DNA of 64,000 bases from the NCBI GenBank assembly GCA_035487155.1, contig DATHMK010000018.1:1-64000 (forward strand), read 5' to 3'. Under the pieces are notes generated by a model. It was not told the origin of the DNA. It made no database searches and saw only the letters and a list, made by a program, of their open reading frames with translations. Made by a program: the position numbers and the translations under genes. Source of the stretch: DAIDKA01 sp035487155. Lineage in GTDB: Bacteria; Pseudomonadota; Gammaproteobacteria; Steroidobacterales; Steroidobacteraceae. Of this stretch, positions 11,918 to 21,407 are shown piece by piece; position 1 is the stretch's first letter; every line of letters begins with the position of its first letter.

Positions 11918-11923
11918 GACATC

Positions 11924-13036
11924 TTAGCGGCCGCGCCGGGCACCCTTGCGGGCGGCGTGGCCCCGGCCGCGCTGGCGCACGCTCTTGCGGGTGGGCTTGG
12001 GCTTGGACTGCTTCGCGGAGCGCGCGGGCCGTTTGGGTTTGGCTTTGGCCTTGCGTGCCGATTTCGCCACCGGCGGCGCGGCTGGCGCCTTGGCGGCACT
12101 GAGGCGCTCGGTGCCCCGTGCCAGCACCGGTGGCAGGCCGCCGGTGGGCTGGCGGCGCGGACGGCGGGTCTTGAGCAGTTCGGCCATGGCCGAACCCAGC
12201 TGCGCCGGTGATTTCACGGTGCGCACCCCCGCCGCCTCCAGCGCTGCGAACTTGTCCGCCGCGGTGCCCTTGCCGCCGGCAACAATGGCGCCGGCATGGC
12301 CCATGCGCTTGCCGGGCGGCGCGGTCACGCCGGCGATATAGGCGACGACGGGCTTGGTCACGAAGCGGCGGATGAACTGCGCGCCGGCCTCCTCGTCGCT
12401 GCCGCCGATCTCGCCCACCATGATGATGCCTTCGGTGCGCGGGTCGCGTTCGAACAACTCCAGAACGTCAACGAAATTCATGCCGCGCACCGGGTCGCCG
12501 CCGATGCCGACGCAGGTGCTCTGGCCCAGACCCTCGTGCGTGGTCTGGTAGACGGCCTCATAGGTCAGCGTGCCCGAGCGCGACACGATGCCGACCGCGC
12601 CCTTCTGGTGGATGAAGCCCGGCATGATGCCGATCTTGCATTCATCCGGGGTGATGACGCCGGGGCAGTTCGGCCCCACCAGGCGGGTCGCCGAACCGGC
12701 CAGGCCGGCCTTCACCCGCACCATGTCATTCACCGGAATGCCCTCGGTGATGCACACCACCAGTTCGACGCCGGCGTCGGCCGCCTCGAGAATCGCGTCG
12801 GCGGCAAAGGGCGCCGGCACATAAATCATGCTGACCGTGGCGCCCGTGGCACGCACCGCCTCATCCACGGTGTTGAACACCGGCTGACCCAGATGCGTGG
12901 TGCCACCGCGCCCCGGGGTGGTGCCGCCCACGAGCTTGGTGCCATAGGCCAGGCACTGTTCGGAGTGAAACGTGCCCTGCTTGCCGGTGAAGCCCTGGCA
13001 GATGACCCGGGTGTTCCTGTCGATAAGAATGCTCAT
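11924..13036 (-). CDS. sucD: Succinyl-CoA synthetase alpha subunit with long basic tail
   Basis: TCA-cycle enzyme subunit interconverting succinyl-CoA and succinate with nucleotide phosphorylation. Residues 1-290 are a normal SucD: CoA-binding Rossmann fold (VICQGFTGKQGTFH), GPNCPGVI, and the phosphohistidine motif RMGHAGAI. About 80 further residues (coding bases about 11927-12166) are rich in Lys, Arg, Ala and Pro (about 28 basic, one acidic) and end GHAARKGARRGR. E. coli SucD has 289 residues, so the tail is extra. It lies 7 bp downstream of sucC. The enzyme call is secure; the tail function is unknown. Confidence 0.96.
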   Translation of the reverse strand: MSILIDRNTRVICQGFTGKQGTFHSEQCLAYGTKLVGGTTPGRGGTTHLGQPVFNTVDEAVRATGATVSMIYVPAPFAADAILEAADAGVELVVCITEGIPVNDMVRVKAGLAGSATRLVGPNCPGVITPDECKIGIMPGFIHQKGAVGIVSRSGTLTYEAVYQTTHEGLGQSTCVGIGGDPVRGMNFVDVLELFERDPRTEGIIMVGEIGGSDEEAGAQFIRRFVTKPVVAYIAGVTAPPGKRMGHAGAIVAGGKGTAADKFAALEAAGVRTVKSPAQLGSAMAELLKTRRPRRQPTGGLPPVLARGTERLSAAKAPAAPPVAKSARKAKAKPKRPARSAKQSKPKPTRKSVRQRGRGHAARKGARRGR

Positions 13037-13043
13037 CTTGAAT

Positions 13044-14210
13044 TCAACCTTTCTTGGCCAGCGACACGGCCTTGCGCGCCGCGTCCGTCAGGTTCCCGGC
13101 CGCCGTGATGGTCAGGCCGCTCCGGGCCAGCATCTCGCGCGCCTGCGGCGCGTTGGTACCCTCCAAGCGCACCACCACCGGAACCTTCACGCCCACATGC
13201 TTGACGGCGTTGATCACGCCCTCGGCGATCAGATCGCAACGGACGATGCCGCCGAAGATATTGACCAGGATGGCCTGGACATTCGGGTTGGAGAGGATCA
13301 GCTGGAAGGCCGCCGTCACCCGCTCGCTGGTGGCGCCACCGCCCACGTCCAGGAAATTCGCCGGCTTGCCGCCGTGCAGCTTGATCAGATCCATGGTCGC
13401 CATCGCCAGTCCCGCGCCATTGACCATGCAGGCGATATTGCCATCCAGGGAGACATAGTTCAGGTCGTGCTCGGCGGCACGACGCTCCATGGGGTCCTCC
13501 TGCGCGGCATCGCGCGCGGCGGCCAGCGCCGCTTGCCGGAACAGGGCGTTGTCGTCGATGTTGATCTTGGCATCCAGGGCCATCAGCTCCCCGCTCTTGG
13601 TCACGATCAGCGGATTGATCTCCACCAGGCTGGCATCGCGTTCGATATACAGCCGGTACAGCGCCGCGGCGATCTTCTGGAAGCTGCCGATCTGCTCGCC
13701 CTCGAATCCGAGCGCGAAGGCGAGCTTGCGGCATTGATAGGGCTGCAGCCCTGTGGCCGGATGCACGCTCACGGAGACGATCTTCTCCGGCGTGTGCGCG
13801 GCGACTTCCTCGATGTCCATGCCGCCCGCCACCGAGGCGATCAGCGCGATCCGGCCCCTGTCACGGTTCAGGGTCAGGGACAGATACAACTCACGGGCAA
13901 TCTGCGACCCGGTTTCCACGTAAACCTTGTCGATGGGCAGGCCTTCGGCGCCAGTTTGTGGAGTGACCAGGCGCCGCCCGAGCATTGCGGCGGCCGCCGT
14001 ACGCACCGCCTCCAGATCGCGCACCACTTTCACCCCGCCGGCCTTGCCGCGGCCCCCGGCATGGACCTGCGCTTTGACCACCCAGACCGGGCCGCCAAGG
14101 GACTGTGCGGCGGCGAGCGCCTCCTCGGGAGTACCGGCCACGTGGCCGGCGGGCACCGGAATGCCAAAGCTGCGAAAGACGTCCTTCGCCTGATACTCAT
14201 GCAAGTTCAT
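13044..14210 (-). CDS. sucC: Succinyl-CoA synthetase beta subunit (ADP/GDP-forming)
   Basis: The 388 residues match the usual SucC length. The ATP-grasp domain is N-terminal (MNLHEYQAKDVFRSFGIPVPAGHVA, VVKAQVHAGGRGKAGGVKV, EINPLIV). The C-terminal ligase domain carries the grasp-like VNIFGGIVRCDLIAEGV. It is divergent from pilS, with 114 bp between starts. sucCD next to pilSR is a familiar arrangement in Xanthomonadales, not the sdh-sucAB operon order of Enterobacteria. Confidence 0.97.
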   Translation of the reverse strand: MNLHEYQAKDVFRSFGIPVPAGHVAGTPEEALAAAQSLGGPVWVVKAQVHAGGRGKAGGVKVVRDLEAVRTAAAAMLGRRLVTPQTGAEGLPIDKVYVETGSQIARELYLSLTLNRDRGRIALIASVAGGMDIEEVAAHTPEKIVSVSVHPATGLQPYQCRKLAFALGFEGEQIGSFQKIAAALYRLYIERDASLVEINPLIVTKSGELMALDAKINIDDNALFRQAALAAARDAAQEDPMERRAAEHDLNYVSLDGNIACMVNGAGLAMATMDLIKLHGGKPANFLDVGGGATSERVTAAFQLILSNPNVQAILVNIFGGIVRCDLIAEGVINAVKHVGVKVPVVVRLEGTNAPQAREMLARSGLTITAAGNLTDAARKAVSLAKKG

Positions 14211-14324
14211 GCTGGAGGCTGACCTTTAAGGGATGGAGAAACTTCTTATTGTGCCAAAGATGCTACAGTCGCGCCCGCGCATGAGCATGGCTTGCGAAAG
14301 GCATACCACTCGGGAGCGCGGCTG

Positions 14325-16034
14325 ATGCCCGATGCCGCCCCGAACCCGACGCCGGCGCCCAGCGACCTGGCCTGGCGGGTCATCGGTCTGACCAACCTTT
14401 ATCGGCTGCTGCTGCCGCCGGTTTTGCTGATCCTGCAGGGACTTGCCAGTCCCGCCATCCTCGCGCGCACCGCTGATCCGGAGCTGTTCCGGATCGTGTG
14501 CTATCTGTACCTGGTCGCCGGCGTACTGCTGATCCTGGCGCGGCGCGTGCCCCGTCCCAGCCTAAGAATCCTGGCCCTGGTCAATGCCACGGTCGACACC
14601 CTGGCCATCTCCCTGATCCTGTATACCTCGGGCGGCGCCGGCAGCGGCCTGGGGATACTGCTGGTGGTGCCAGTGGGCGCCATGGCGCTGCTGGGACGGA
14701 CCAAGGACGCCTTCCTGGTGCCGGCGATTGCAACGCTGGGCCTGTTGGCGCAGCAGATCGCGGCAAATCTGGTCGGCTACGCGCCGGCCACGGACTTCAC
14801 CACCGCCGGCATACTGGGCGTGGTGCTGTTCGTCATCGGGCTGTCCGTCTGGCCCATCGCCGATCGGCTGCGCGAGAGCGAAGCGCTGGTGCGGCGGCAG
14901 GAAATCGACCTCGCGAACCTGGAGCAGCTGTCCCATTACATCGTGCAGCACCTGCGCGAAAGCATCCTGGTCGTGGATATCAAGGATCGGATCCGCCTGA
15001 TCAATGAATCCGCCGCGGGCCTGCTGGGCCCGGAGCAGGCGTTGCCGGGTGCGCTGCTGGGAGAGGCGGCCCCGCGGCTGCTGTACCTGCTGGAAACCTG
15101 GCGCCAGCGCACCAACGGGATGAATTCGACCATCGAAACTCTGGTCAGCGCCGATGGCGCCCGGATGCTGCGTCCGCATTTCGCGGCGCTGGGCAATGCC
15201 CAGCCGGCCGCCGTACTGGTGTTCCTGGAGGACATGAGCCTGATTGCCGAGAAGGCGCAGCAGCTCAAGCTCGCCGCCCTGGGGCGCCTGAGCGCCAGCA
15301 TCGCCCATGAGATCCGCAACCCCGTCGGCGCCATGAGCCACGCGGCCCAATTGCTCGACGAATCCCCGCAGCTGGTGCCCGAGGATCGCAACCTCGCCGC
15401 CATCATCACCAAGAATGCCGAACGCGTCAGCGACATCATCGACAACGTCTTGCAGCTCTCGCGGCGCGAATCCGCCCAGATGGAGAGCTTCGAGCTGGCA
15501 AGCTGGATCGAGGATTTCAGGGACGAGTTCTGCGAGACCATGCAGTGGCGACCGGACCAGCTGGTGAGCATCAACGTGGAGACCAGTCCCGGCTCGCCCA
15601 CCGGGTCCTATCCCGTCATGGCCTTGCGCGAGAACCGCGATACCGGCGAACTCGTTCTGCCCGGCGCCCTGGAAGTCACCGCCGATCCCACCCAATTGCG
15701 CCAGGTGGTGTGGAACCTGTGTGACAACGCCATCAAGTACGGCCTGCGCGACCGCAAGACAGATGTCATCGAGATCCGCTACGGTCGGCTCAAGCCCGCC
15801 GCACGTCCCTTCCTGGAGGTGGCGGATCGTGGCCCGGGGGTCCGCCCGGAGGATGCCGAGCGCATTTTCGAACCCTTCTTCAGCGGCCAGCATCAAGGAT
15901 CCGGACTCGGCCTGTTCCTGGCGCGCGAACTGGCGCAGACCAGCGGCGCCACGCTGCTGTTCGAACCGCGGCCGGCGGGCGGAAGTATTTTCCGACTGGT
16001 GTTCGCGGATCCGCGTCGCTGGGCGGTACGATAG
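14325..16034 (+). CDS. pilS: Type IV pilus sensor histidine kinase PilS
   Basis: Membrane kinase paired with PilR; in Pseudomonas it senses pilin in the membrane. The 569 residues have about six N-terminal transmembrane segments (residues 20-190), a PAS-like region (ESILVVDIKDRIRLINESAAGLLG), a HisKA domain with phospho-accepting His328 in SIAHEIRNPVGAM, and an HATPase with WNLCDNAIKYG and GSGLGLFLARELA. I chose ATG 14325, which has GGAG 9 bases upstream, over a TTG at 14292. It lies 5 bp before pilR. Confidence 0.94.
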   Translation: MPDAAPNPTPAPSDLAWRVIGLTNLYRLLLPPVLLILQGLASPAILARTADPELFRIVCYLYLVAGVLLILARRVPRPSLRILALVNATVDTLAISLILYTSGGAGSGLGILLVVPVGAMALLGRTKDAFLVPAIATLGLLAQQIAANLVGYAPATDFTTAGILGVVLFVIGLSVWPIADRLRESEALVRRQEIDLANLEQLSHYIVQHLRESILVVDIKDRIRLINESAAGLLGPEQALPGALLGEAAPRLLYLLETWRQRTNGMNSTIETLVSADGARMLRPHFAALGNAQPAAVLVFLEDMSLIAEKAQQLKLAALGRLSASIAHEIRNPVGAMSHAAQLLDESPQLVPEDRNLAAIITKNAERVSDIIDNVLQLSRRESAQMESFELASWIEDFRDEFCETMQWRPDQLVSINVETSPGSPTGSYPVMALRENRDTGELVLPGALEVTADPTQLRQVVWNLCDNAIKYGLRDRKTDVIEIRYGRLKPAARPFLEVADRGPGVRPEDAERIFEPFFSGQHQGSGLGLFLARELAQTSGATLLFEPRPAGGSIFRLVFADPRRWAVR

Positions 16035-16039
16035 GAATC

Positions 16040-17455
16040 ATGCCCAAGCCCGTGGTTCTGATCATCGATGACGAGCCGGATCTGCTCGAACTCGTCAGCC
16101 TGACGCTGGGCCGGATGAGCCTGGAGACCTGCACTGCGCCGGACCTGGCCACCGGACGGCGCATGCTCGCGGCGCAGCATTTTGATCTTTGCCTCACCGA
16201 CATGCGCCTGCCTGATGGTGACGGACTGGATCTGGTGGCATGGATTCAGGTCAACTGCGCGACCACCCCGGTGGCGGTCATCACCGCGCATGGCAATGTC
16301 GAATCGGCCGTGCGTGCCCTGAAGCTTGGCGCCTTTGATTTCGTCTCCAAGCCCCTGGACCTGGGGGTCCTGCGCAAACTGGTCAGCACCGCCATTCGCC
16401 TCGGATCGATGGGCGATGGCACGGTCACACAGCGCGGTCCCGCGCTTCTGGGTGGCTCGCCCTCCATGCAGCAGGTGCGCGAGATGATCGGTAAGGTCGC
16501 GCGCAGCCAGGCGCCGGTATACATCTTCGGCGAATCGGGCACCGGCAAGGAGCTGGTGGCCAGGCTCATTCATCAAAGTGGCGCCCGCGCCGCGGCGCCC
16601 TTCGTACCCGTCAACTGCGGCGCCATTCCCACCGAGCTGATGGAAAGCGAGCTTTTCGGTCATAAGCGCGGCAGTTTCACCGGCGCGGTGGCGGACAAGA
16701 AAGGCCTGATCCAAAGCGCCGAAGGCGGCACGCTGTTTCTGGATGAGGTCGCCGACCTGCCGCTGCACATGCAGGTGAAACTGTTGCGCGTGGTCCAGGA
16801 AAAGACCGTGCGTCCGGTGGGCGAGGCGCGCGAGGAACGCGTCGATGTGCGAATCCTGTCTGCGACCCATCGCAACCTGGCCGATCTGGTGGCCAACGGT
16901 CGCTTCCGCGAGGATCTGTTCTACCGTATCAACGTCATCGAGCTGCGCGTACCGTCGCTGCGCGAACGCAGCGATGACATTCCGGACCTCGCCGCGAGCA
17001 TCCTTGAACGCATGTGCCGGCGCATGAAGATCGAGGCACCGACGATCAGCCAGGAGGCCCTGCAGGCGCTGCAGGCCTATGCCTTTCCCGGCAATGTTCG
17101 CGAACTGGAGAACATCATCGAGCGCGCCCTGACGCTGACCACCTCCGGCGTCATCGCGCTGGAGCATGTGAAACTGCGGCCCATGACGCTCATCACGCCA
17201 CCCTCCGCGAGAGCCAGTGATTTTGCGGCGGCGACCCTTCCGGCTGCCAACGGCAATGGCGTCCCGGTCGCATACCAACCCAACGACGGCAACGGGACGC
17301 CTCACGCCCTCGGCGAGCAGCTGGAGGACATTGAGCGCGCCGCCATCATCAAGGCGCTGGAGCAGACCCGTTACAACAAGACCGCCGCCGCCAAGCTTCT
17401 GGGCATGACTTTCCGGGCGCTGCGCTACCGGATCAAGAAGCTGGGGATCGAATAG
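16040..17455 (+). CDS. pilR: Sigma-54-dependent response regulator PilR
   Basis: NtrC-type activator, 471 residues. The receiver domain has phospho-acceptor Asp54 (LTDMRLPDGDG). The AAA+ domain has Walker A GESGTGKE (about 164-171), the sigma-54 contact loop as GSFTGA rather than GAFTGA (the Ser form is usual in PilR), and Walker B GGTLFLDEVADLP. The C-terminal Fis-type helix-turn-helix is NKTAAAKLLGMTFRALRYR. The predicted target is the sigma-54 promoter of pilA at 29698. Its 3' end overlaps the convergent methyltransferase gene by 23 bp. Confidence 0.95.
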   Translation: MPKPVVLIIDDEPDLLELVSLTLGRMSLETCTAPDLATGRRMLAAQHFDLCLTDMRLPDGDGLDLVAWIQVNCATTPVAVITAHGNVESAVRALKLGAFDFVSKPLDLGVLRKLVSTAIRLGSMGDGTVTQRGPALLGGSPSMQQVREMIGKVARSQAPVYIFGESGTGKELVARLIHQSGARAAAPFVPVNCGAIPTELMESELFGHKRGSFTGAVADKKGLIQSAEGGTLFLDEVADLPLHMQVKLLRVVQEKTVRPVGEAREERVDVRILSATHRNLADLVANGRFREDLFYRINVIELRVPSLRERSDDIPDLAASILERMCRRMKIEAPTISQEALQALQAYAFPGNVRELENIIERALTLTTSGVIALEHVKLRPMTLITPPSARASDFAAATLPAANGNGVPVAYQPNDGNGTPHALGEQLEDIERAAIIKALEQTRYNKTAAAKLLGMTFRALRYRIKKLGIE

Positions 17456-18377
17456 CCTGGGCCGCCTGAATCATCACCACCTGATGATCGGTAAATACAC
17501 CCGGACCGCCGGCCAAAAAGCAACGCCGCCGCGGCCGGGGCATACGCCGCAGCCACTGCAGGGTGCGCCCGATGCAATTGATGCCCGAGGGGCTCAGGAA
17601 GTAGGCCATTTGCGCAACCAGGCTGCCAACCCGCCGCCACAGCGGCAGGCGGCGGTAGCGGGTCCTGATCACGACCGGTGGCTGCAGGCCGCGGTGGTGC
17701 TGCCATATCCGAAAGAACTGTGCCGACGGGAAACTGATGTGTTCGGGAAAGTGCGAATACCAGAAGCGCGCGCGCAGAATGCCGCGCCATAGCGCGTTAC
17801 CCGGGTCACCGGTTGCGACAATCAGGTAACCGTCAGGCGCCAGGTGCGGCACTATTGCATCGAGCAGCGCCGCGGGATCCACGACGTGCTCGATGACATC
17901 GATCAGGGTAATCACATCAAAGCGCGCCTGCGCCGGCAGATCCTCAGGCGTGCGGCCCAGGATCGCAACCCCCAGCTGTGCGGCCAGGGATCCGGCGGCG
18001 ATGGAGGGCTCCACGCCGAACTTCTGCACGCTTGCGGGCAGCGTCAACAGGAATCCTCCGGAACCGCAGCCCACGTCCAGCATCCTGCCGGATGATCCCT
18101 TGCGGGCGATGATTTCCCGGACGATTGCCAGATCCTGCCTGCCAGGGTCGGCGCTCCAGGCCTCGGCCACACCGTTGGCATAAAGGTCCAGATAGTGGGC
18201 GGATGACAGAACCGGATGCCGAAACATCGATCGGCACGAGCCGCATTGCCAAAGGCGGCCACCGCGCATGACATCGGCAAGCACCCGTCCGGCAAAGAAG
18301 TCGCTGTCGGGAATGACTCCCAGTGGCGAAACGCGCACGCCGCCACACAGCCGGCACGCCACCGCGGCCTCGCTCAT
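17433..18377 (-). CDS. SAM-dependent methyltransferase with N-terminal zinc ribbon
   Basis: A 314-residue protein. It opens with a cysteine cluster (CRLCGG, then CGSCRSMFRHP), the putative zinc-binding module often found before sugar C-methyltransferase-like domains. A class I methyltransferase fold follows: SAM motif MLDVGCGSGGF, acidic post-motif FDVITLIDVIEHVVDP. ATG 18377 forms an ATGA overlap with the preceding glycosyltransferase stop, which decides the start; the open frame further upstream is antisense noise. Likely substrates are nucleotide-linked or glycan sugars (inference from context). Its end overlaps pilR. Confidence 0.85.
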   Translation of the reverse strand: MSEAAVACRLCGGVRVSPLGVIPDSDFFAGRVLADVMRGGRLWQCGSCRSMFRHPVLSSAHYLDLYANGVAEAWSADPGRQDLAIVREIIARKGSSGRMLDVGCGSGGFLLTLPASVQKFGVEPSIAAGSLAAQLGVAILGRTPEDLPAQARFDVITLIDVIEHVVDPAALLDAIVPHLAPDGYLIVATGDPGNALWRGILRARFWYSHFPEHISFPSAQFFRIWQHHRGLQPPVVIRTRYRRLPLWRRVGSLVAQMAYFLSPSGINCIGRTLQWLRRMPRPRRRCFLAGGPGVFTDHQVVMIQAAQAIRSPAS

Positions 18378-19075
18378 CGGATATTCACCAGCTTCTTGAC
18401 CAGCGGCTCGACCCACAGCAGCACGCGAAAAGCCAGGAACTGGGTACAACCCAGGGTTCGGTAGGCCAGCGCACGGCGCAGTGCGCGATAACCCAGATCC
18501 TGGATCCGCCCGGACACTCCATTGACACCAAACATGCAGATCGGCGTGTCCACGAAGTGGATGCTGACGCCGCCGTCGCAGCGCAGCTGAATGTTGACGT
18601 ACTGATCCGCCTGCACCGGCAGGCGGCGGTAGAACCGGTGCCGCAGCAGCAGTTCGCGCCGATAGATGACCCCCTGCTGGCACCAGTTCAGAAACTGCAG
18701 AATCAGGCGGCTGCGCGTGGGACGATAGATGCGGCCGGAGGAGAACAGCACCGGCGCCACCAACAGATCCGAGCGGCCGGCCAGGATCAGCCCTTGCAGT
18801 GTGCTGGCCGCATCCAACGGGTAGTCGTCATCGCCGAGAAACCAGATGTATTGCCCCCGGGCCTGCCTCAGACCGGCGCTGAAGGCCCGATACACGCCGC
18901 GGCCGGCATCGGCCACAAACCGCAGGCGCTCCGCGGATGCCGGCACTGGCTGCGCCGCGGGCACCACCACAATCACTTCGACCTCCAGCTGCGCAAACAG
19001 GCTGAAGATCCGCGCGGCGATCAATTGCGCCGTATCGATGCGGTTGAGGGTCGGGACGATGACTGACAGGTGCAT
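18374..19075 (-). CDS. Family 2 glycosyltransferase
   Basis: A 233-residue GT-A fold enzyme. The N terminus MHLSVIVPTLNR and the metal-binding stretch YIWFLGDDDYPLDAAS are typical of GT2 enzymes, as is GVYRAFSAGLRQARGQ (the segment before the DXD motif). No transmembrane segment is apparent, so it is probably cytoplasmic or peripheral. ATG 19075 shares its first base with the flippase stop, and the 3' end is in ATGA overlap with the methyltransferase. The donor sugar cannot be deduced. Confidence 0.86.
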   Translation of the reverse strand: MHLSVIVPTLNRIDTAQLIAARIFSLFAQLEVEVIVVVPAAQPVPASAERLRFVADAGRGVYRAFSAGLRQARGQYIWFLGDDDYPLDAASTLQGLILAGRSDLLVAPVLFSSGRIYRPTRSRLILQFLNWCQQGVIYRRELLLRHRFYRRLPVQADQYVNIQLRCDGGVSIHFVDTPICMFGVNGVSGRIQDLGYRALRRALAYRTLGCTQFLAFRVLLWVEPLVKKLVNIR

Positions 19076-20415
19076 TATGCTCCGACCCCTGCTGTGGGCT
19101 TCACGATCCGCTGCGCCTGCACCAGGAAAATCAGTGCCGCGCCGCCGTAGGCCAACCGTGCCAGCGCGGCGCCAGCCATGCCGAAACGCGGAATCAGCAC
19201 GATCATGAGTACCAGCGCAACCAGCATGCCGCCGGTGGTGACCACCGACACCGTTCTGGAGTGGCCAAGGGCCAGCAGCAGATAGTACGGGGCGACATTG
19301 CAGGCCAGTACCAGAAAGTTCAAGATCAGCAACAAAGCCACATGCCATTGCGGATCCTGAATGGCGCCGCCGGCAAAAATACGCAGCAGCGACGGCCAGC
19401 CGGCCAGTAGCCCCAGCGCGATGGCCAGCGCGGTGAGGCTGATGGTTCCCAGATAGCTGTGGTACGCCGGAGCGATCTGATGCGCACCTTCACCGCCTGG
19501 TGCGGCCAGGCGACTGAAAGCCGGCAGCGAGAAGGCAAACAGGCTGCTGGGGACGAAATGCACCAGCTGGGTAAGCTGGACGTAAATGTTGAACTGACCG
19601 GCCACCGCCGGCCCCAGCCAGCGACCCACGATGATGCGGTCGGCACTGGTGTAGAGCACTCCGGCCAGCGCCGTCAGCCACATCCAGCCGCCGTACCTGA
19701 ACAGCGCGCCGATCTGCGCCCTGGCGGCGCGCCGGAACAGCCGGCGCTGCGGCAACAGAAGGCGCAGTGCGGTGGCACGCACCATGACCGACACTGCGTA
19801 GACCAGGCACTGCGCGATCAGCACGGCGGATACGGATCGGCTGGTCCACGCCACCGCCAAGACCCCGGCCGCGAGCGCCGCACGCGCCAGGATTTCAATC
19901 AGCGCCTGTCGTGCGAAGCGCTCCAGACCACGCAGCGACGCCGCCAGCACGGCGTCCAGCTGCTGAATGGCCACGGCCAGCAGCGCCAGCCACAGCACAT
20001 TGCCCGCATCCGTGCCGATACCCGCCGTGGCGCCGCCGAAGACCCAGTGCGCCAGGGGTTCCCGGAACACGGCGATGAGCAGCAGCAGTCCCAGATCGAT
20101 CGCCGTGACCGCCAGCAGCGCCGCGGTGATGACACCGGCGATACTGTGATCCCCGGCCTTGGACTGGCCGGCGGCCTGGGAAACAAACCGGGTGGTGGTG
20201 GCGGCAATCGCCGGATTGATCGCCAGTGACAGGCCCGAGGCCGCCAAGGCCAGTACCAGGATGCCGTAGTTGGCAGGCGTCAGCGCTCGCACCAGCCCCG
20301 CAAGCATCGCCAGAGTGGCGATGGGATAGGCCGCAGCATCAAGTCCGCTCCAGAAGGCCCGGGCGGTGGCCGATGACTGCCGCGTGGCTGGCGCGCCCTG
20401 GGCAGGCATTGTCAT
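19075..20415 (-). CDS. Wzx-like polysaccharide flippase (MOP/MATE superfamily)
   Basis: A 446-residue polytopic protein with about 12-14 hydrophobic segments (for example LAMLAGLVRALTPANYGILVL, ALLAVTAIDLGLLLLIAVF, VAMLL-type helices near the C terminus). The start of the fold, FWSGLDAAAYPIATLAMLAGLVRAL, and TSADRIIVGRWLGPAVAGQFNIY are characteristic of oligosaccharide flippases. ATG 20415 overlaps the upstream glycosyltransferase stop as ATGA. It probably moves a lipid-linked oligosaccharide across the inner membrane. No wzy polymerase is recognised in the window, although either large membrane protein on the other arm might conceivably act there. Confidence 0.87.
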   Translation of the reverse strand: MTMPAQGAPATRQSSATARAFWSGLDAAAYPIATLAMLAGLVRALTPANYGILVLALAASGLSLAINPAIAATTTRFVSQAAGQSKAGDHSIAGVITAALLAVTAIDLGLLLLIAVFREPLAHWVFGGATAGIGTDAGNVLWLALLAVAIQQLDAVLAASLRGLERFARQALIEILARAALAAGVLAVAWTSRSVSAVLIAQCLVYAVSVMVRATALRLLLPQRRLFRRAARAQIGALFRYGGWMWLTALAGVLYTSADRIIVGRWLGPAVAGQFNIYVQLTQLVHFVPSSLFAFSLPAFSRLAAPGGEGAHQIAPAYHSYLGTISLTALAIALGLLAGWPSLLRIFAGGAIQDPQWHVALLLILNFLVLACNVAPYYLLLALGHSRTVSVVTTGGMLVALVLMIVLIPRFGMAGAALARLAYGGAALIFLVQAQRIVKPTAGVGA

Positions 20416-21371
20416 CGGCCGGCGTCGACCGGGGTTGCGTCCCAGAATCCTCGGGTCATGCTCAGACGCCGGCATAGCGCATGCGGCAGATGCTGGTAGC
20501 TGCGGCCCAGGCGATAGCCAAAGTACTTCGCCGCGTTGCGCAGCAGCGCTTCGGGCAGCTTTGCGGGCGCCGCGCGCGCCATGAAGCGGATCTCGGAGCG
20601 CACGAAGCGCAGGCCCTCGCCCTCCGGCGGCCCCTGATCGCCCAGCAGTTCGGGCAACTGGGCATGCAGCACGCCGTAGTCAAAGTAACGCTGCATTTCC
20701 TCGCGTACCGAGTAATCGTGCGAGTGCCTCACCGTGGCCTCGGCCCGATAGGCGATTGACCAGCCGCCCTGCAGCATGCGCAGTGCCAGGTATGCATCCT
20801 CGCCCAGGATCAGCGCGCTCGGAAAGCCGCCGCATTCGCGCAGCGCCTGCAGGCGATAGGCGGCAAAGGAGTTGGAGATGATGGCGGTTCTGATTCCGTA
20901 CTCGGAGGTATCAGCAAGCGTGCGAACCACGCTTCTGGCAGGATACAGGTATGCGGCAGTGTGCCTGCCGAACGGCCCCGCATTGTGATGCGGCAGCTGT
21001 CTACCGTATGCTGCACCAACGCCGGGATCGGCAAATGCCCCGAGCAGGTTGGCCAGCGACTCAGGTCCCTCAATCACGGCATCATGGGTCAGGAACACGA
21101 CGAAAGAGCGCCCGGCGCAGAAGCGATTCACGGCCTCCTGACGCGTGCGGCCATGGTTGAACGTCCTGGGGTCAATGCGCTCGAGCTCGAAATGGTACTG
21201 CGCGGCGACCTGATCGCTGCCATCGCTGGAACTTGAATCAACCACCGCAACAATCGACGGATCCGGGACAGCGCGCTGCAGGGCCGAAGCCGCTTCACGC
21301 CAGCGCGCGCCACCATTGCGAACAGGAATGATGATGCGCGTTTGCCCAAGTTTGGAATCCTGCCCAGACAT
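20412..21371 (-). CDS. Family 2 glycosyltransferase, rhamnosyltransferase-like
   Basis: A 319-residue GT2 enzyme. RIIIPVRNGGARWREAASAL, VVDSSSSDGS, FNHGRTRQEAVN and FLTHDAVIEGPESL resemble the dTDP-rhamnose transferase group (RfbN/WbbL-like), where NHG and TxD are recurrent. The C-terminal half is HSHDYSVREEMQRYFDYG-like. The start is ATG 21371; ATG 21380 would add three residues. The divergent gene starts only 36 bp away. The rhamnose donor is a family-level guess, and no rml genes are in the window. Confidence 0.84.
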   Translation of the reverse strand: MSGQDSKLGQTRIIIPVRNGGARWREAASALQRAVPDPSIVAVVDSSSSDGSDQVAAQYHFELERIDPRTFNHGRTRQEAVNRFCAGRSFVVFLTHDAVIEGPESLANLLGAFADPGVGAAYGRQLPHHNAGPFGRHTAAYLYPARSVVRTLADTSEYGIRTAIISNSFAAYRLQALRECGGFPSALILGEDAYLALRMLQGGWSIAYRAEATVRHSHDYSVREEMQRYFDYGVLHAQLPELLGDQGPPEGEGLRFVRSEIRFMARAAPAKLPEALLRNAAKYFGYRLGRSYQHLPHALCRRLSMTRGFWDATPVDAGR

Positions 21372-21407
21372 GCGCTGCATGTTACCGGGGTCGCTCCCGA
21401 CAATTCC

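Noticed and set aside
19348..20475. Longer start choices for the glycosyltransferase and flippase genes
   Set aside because: They read into the neighbouring gene in another frame; the ATGA overlaps give consistent shorter starts.
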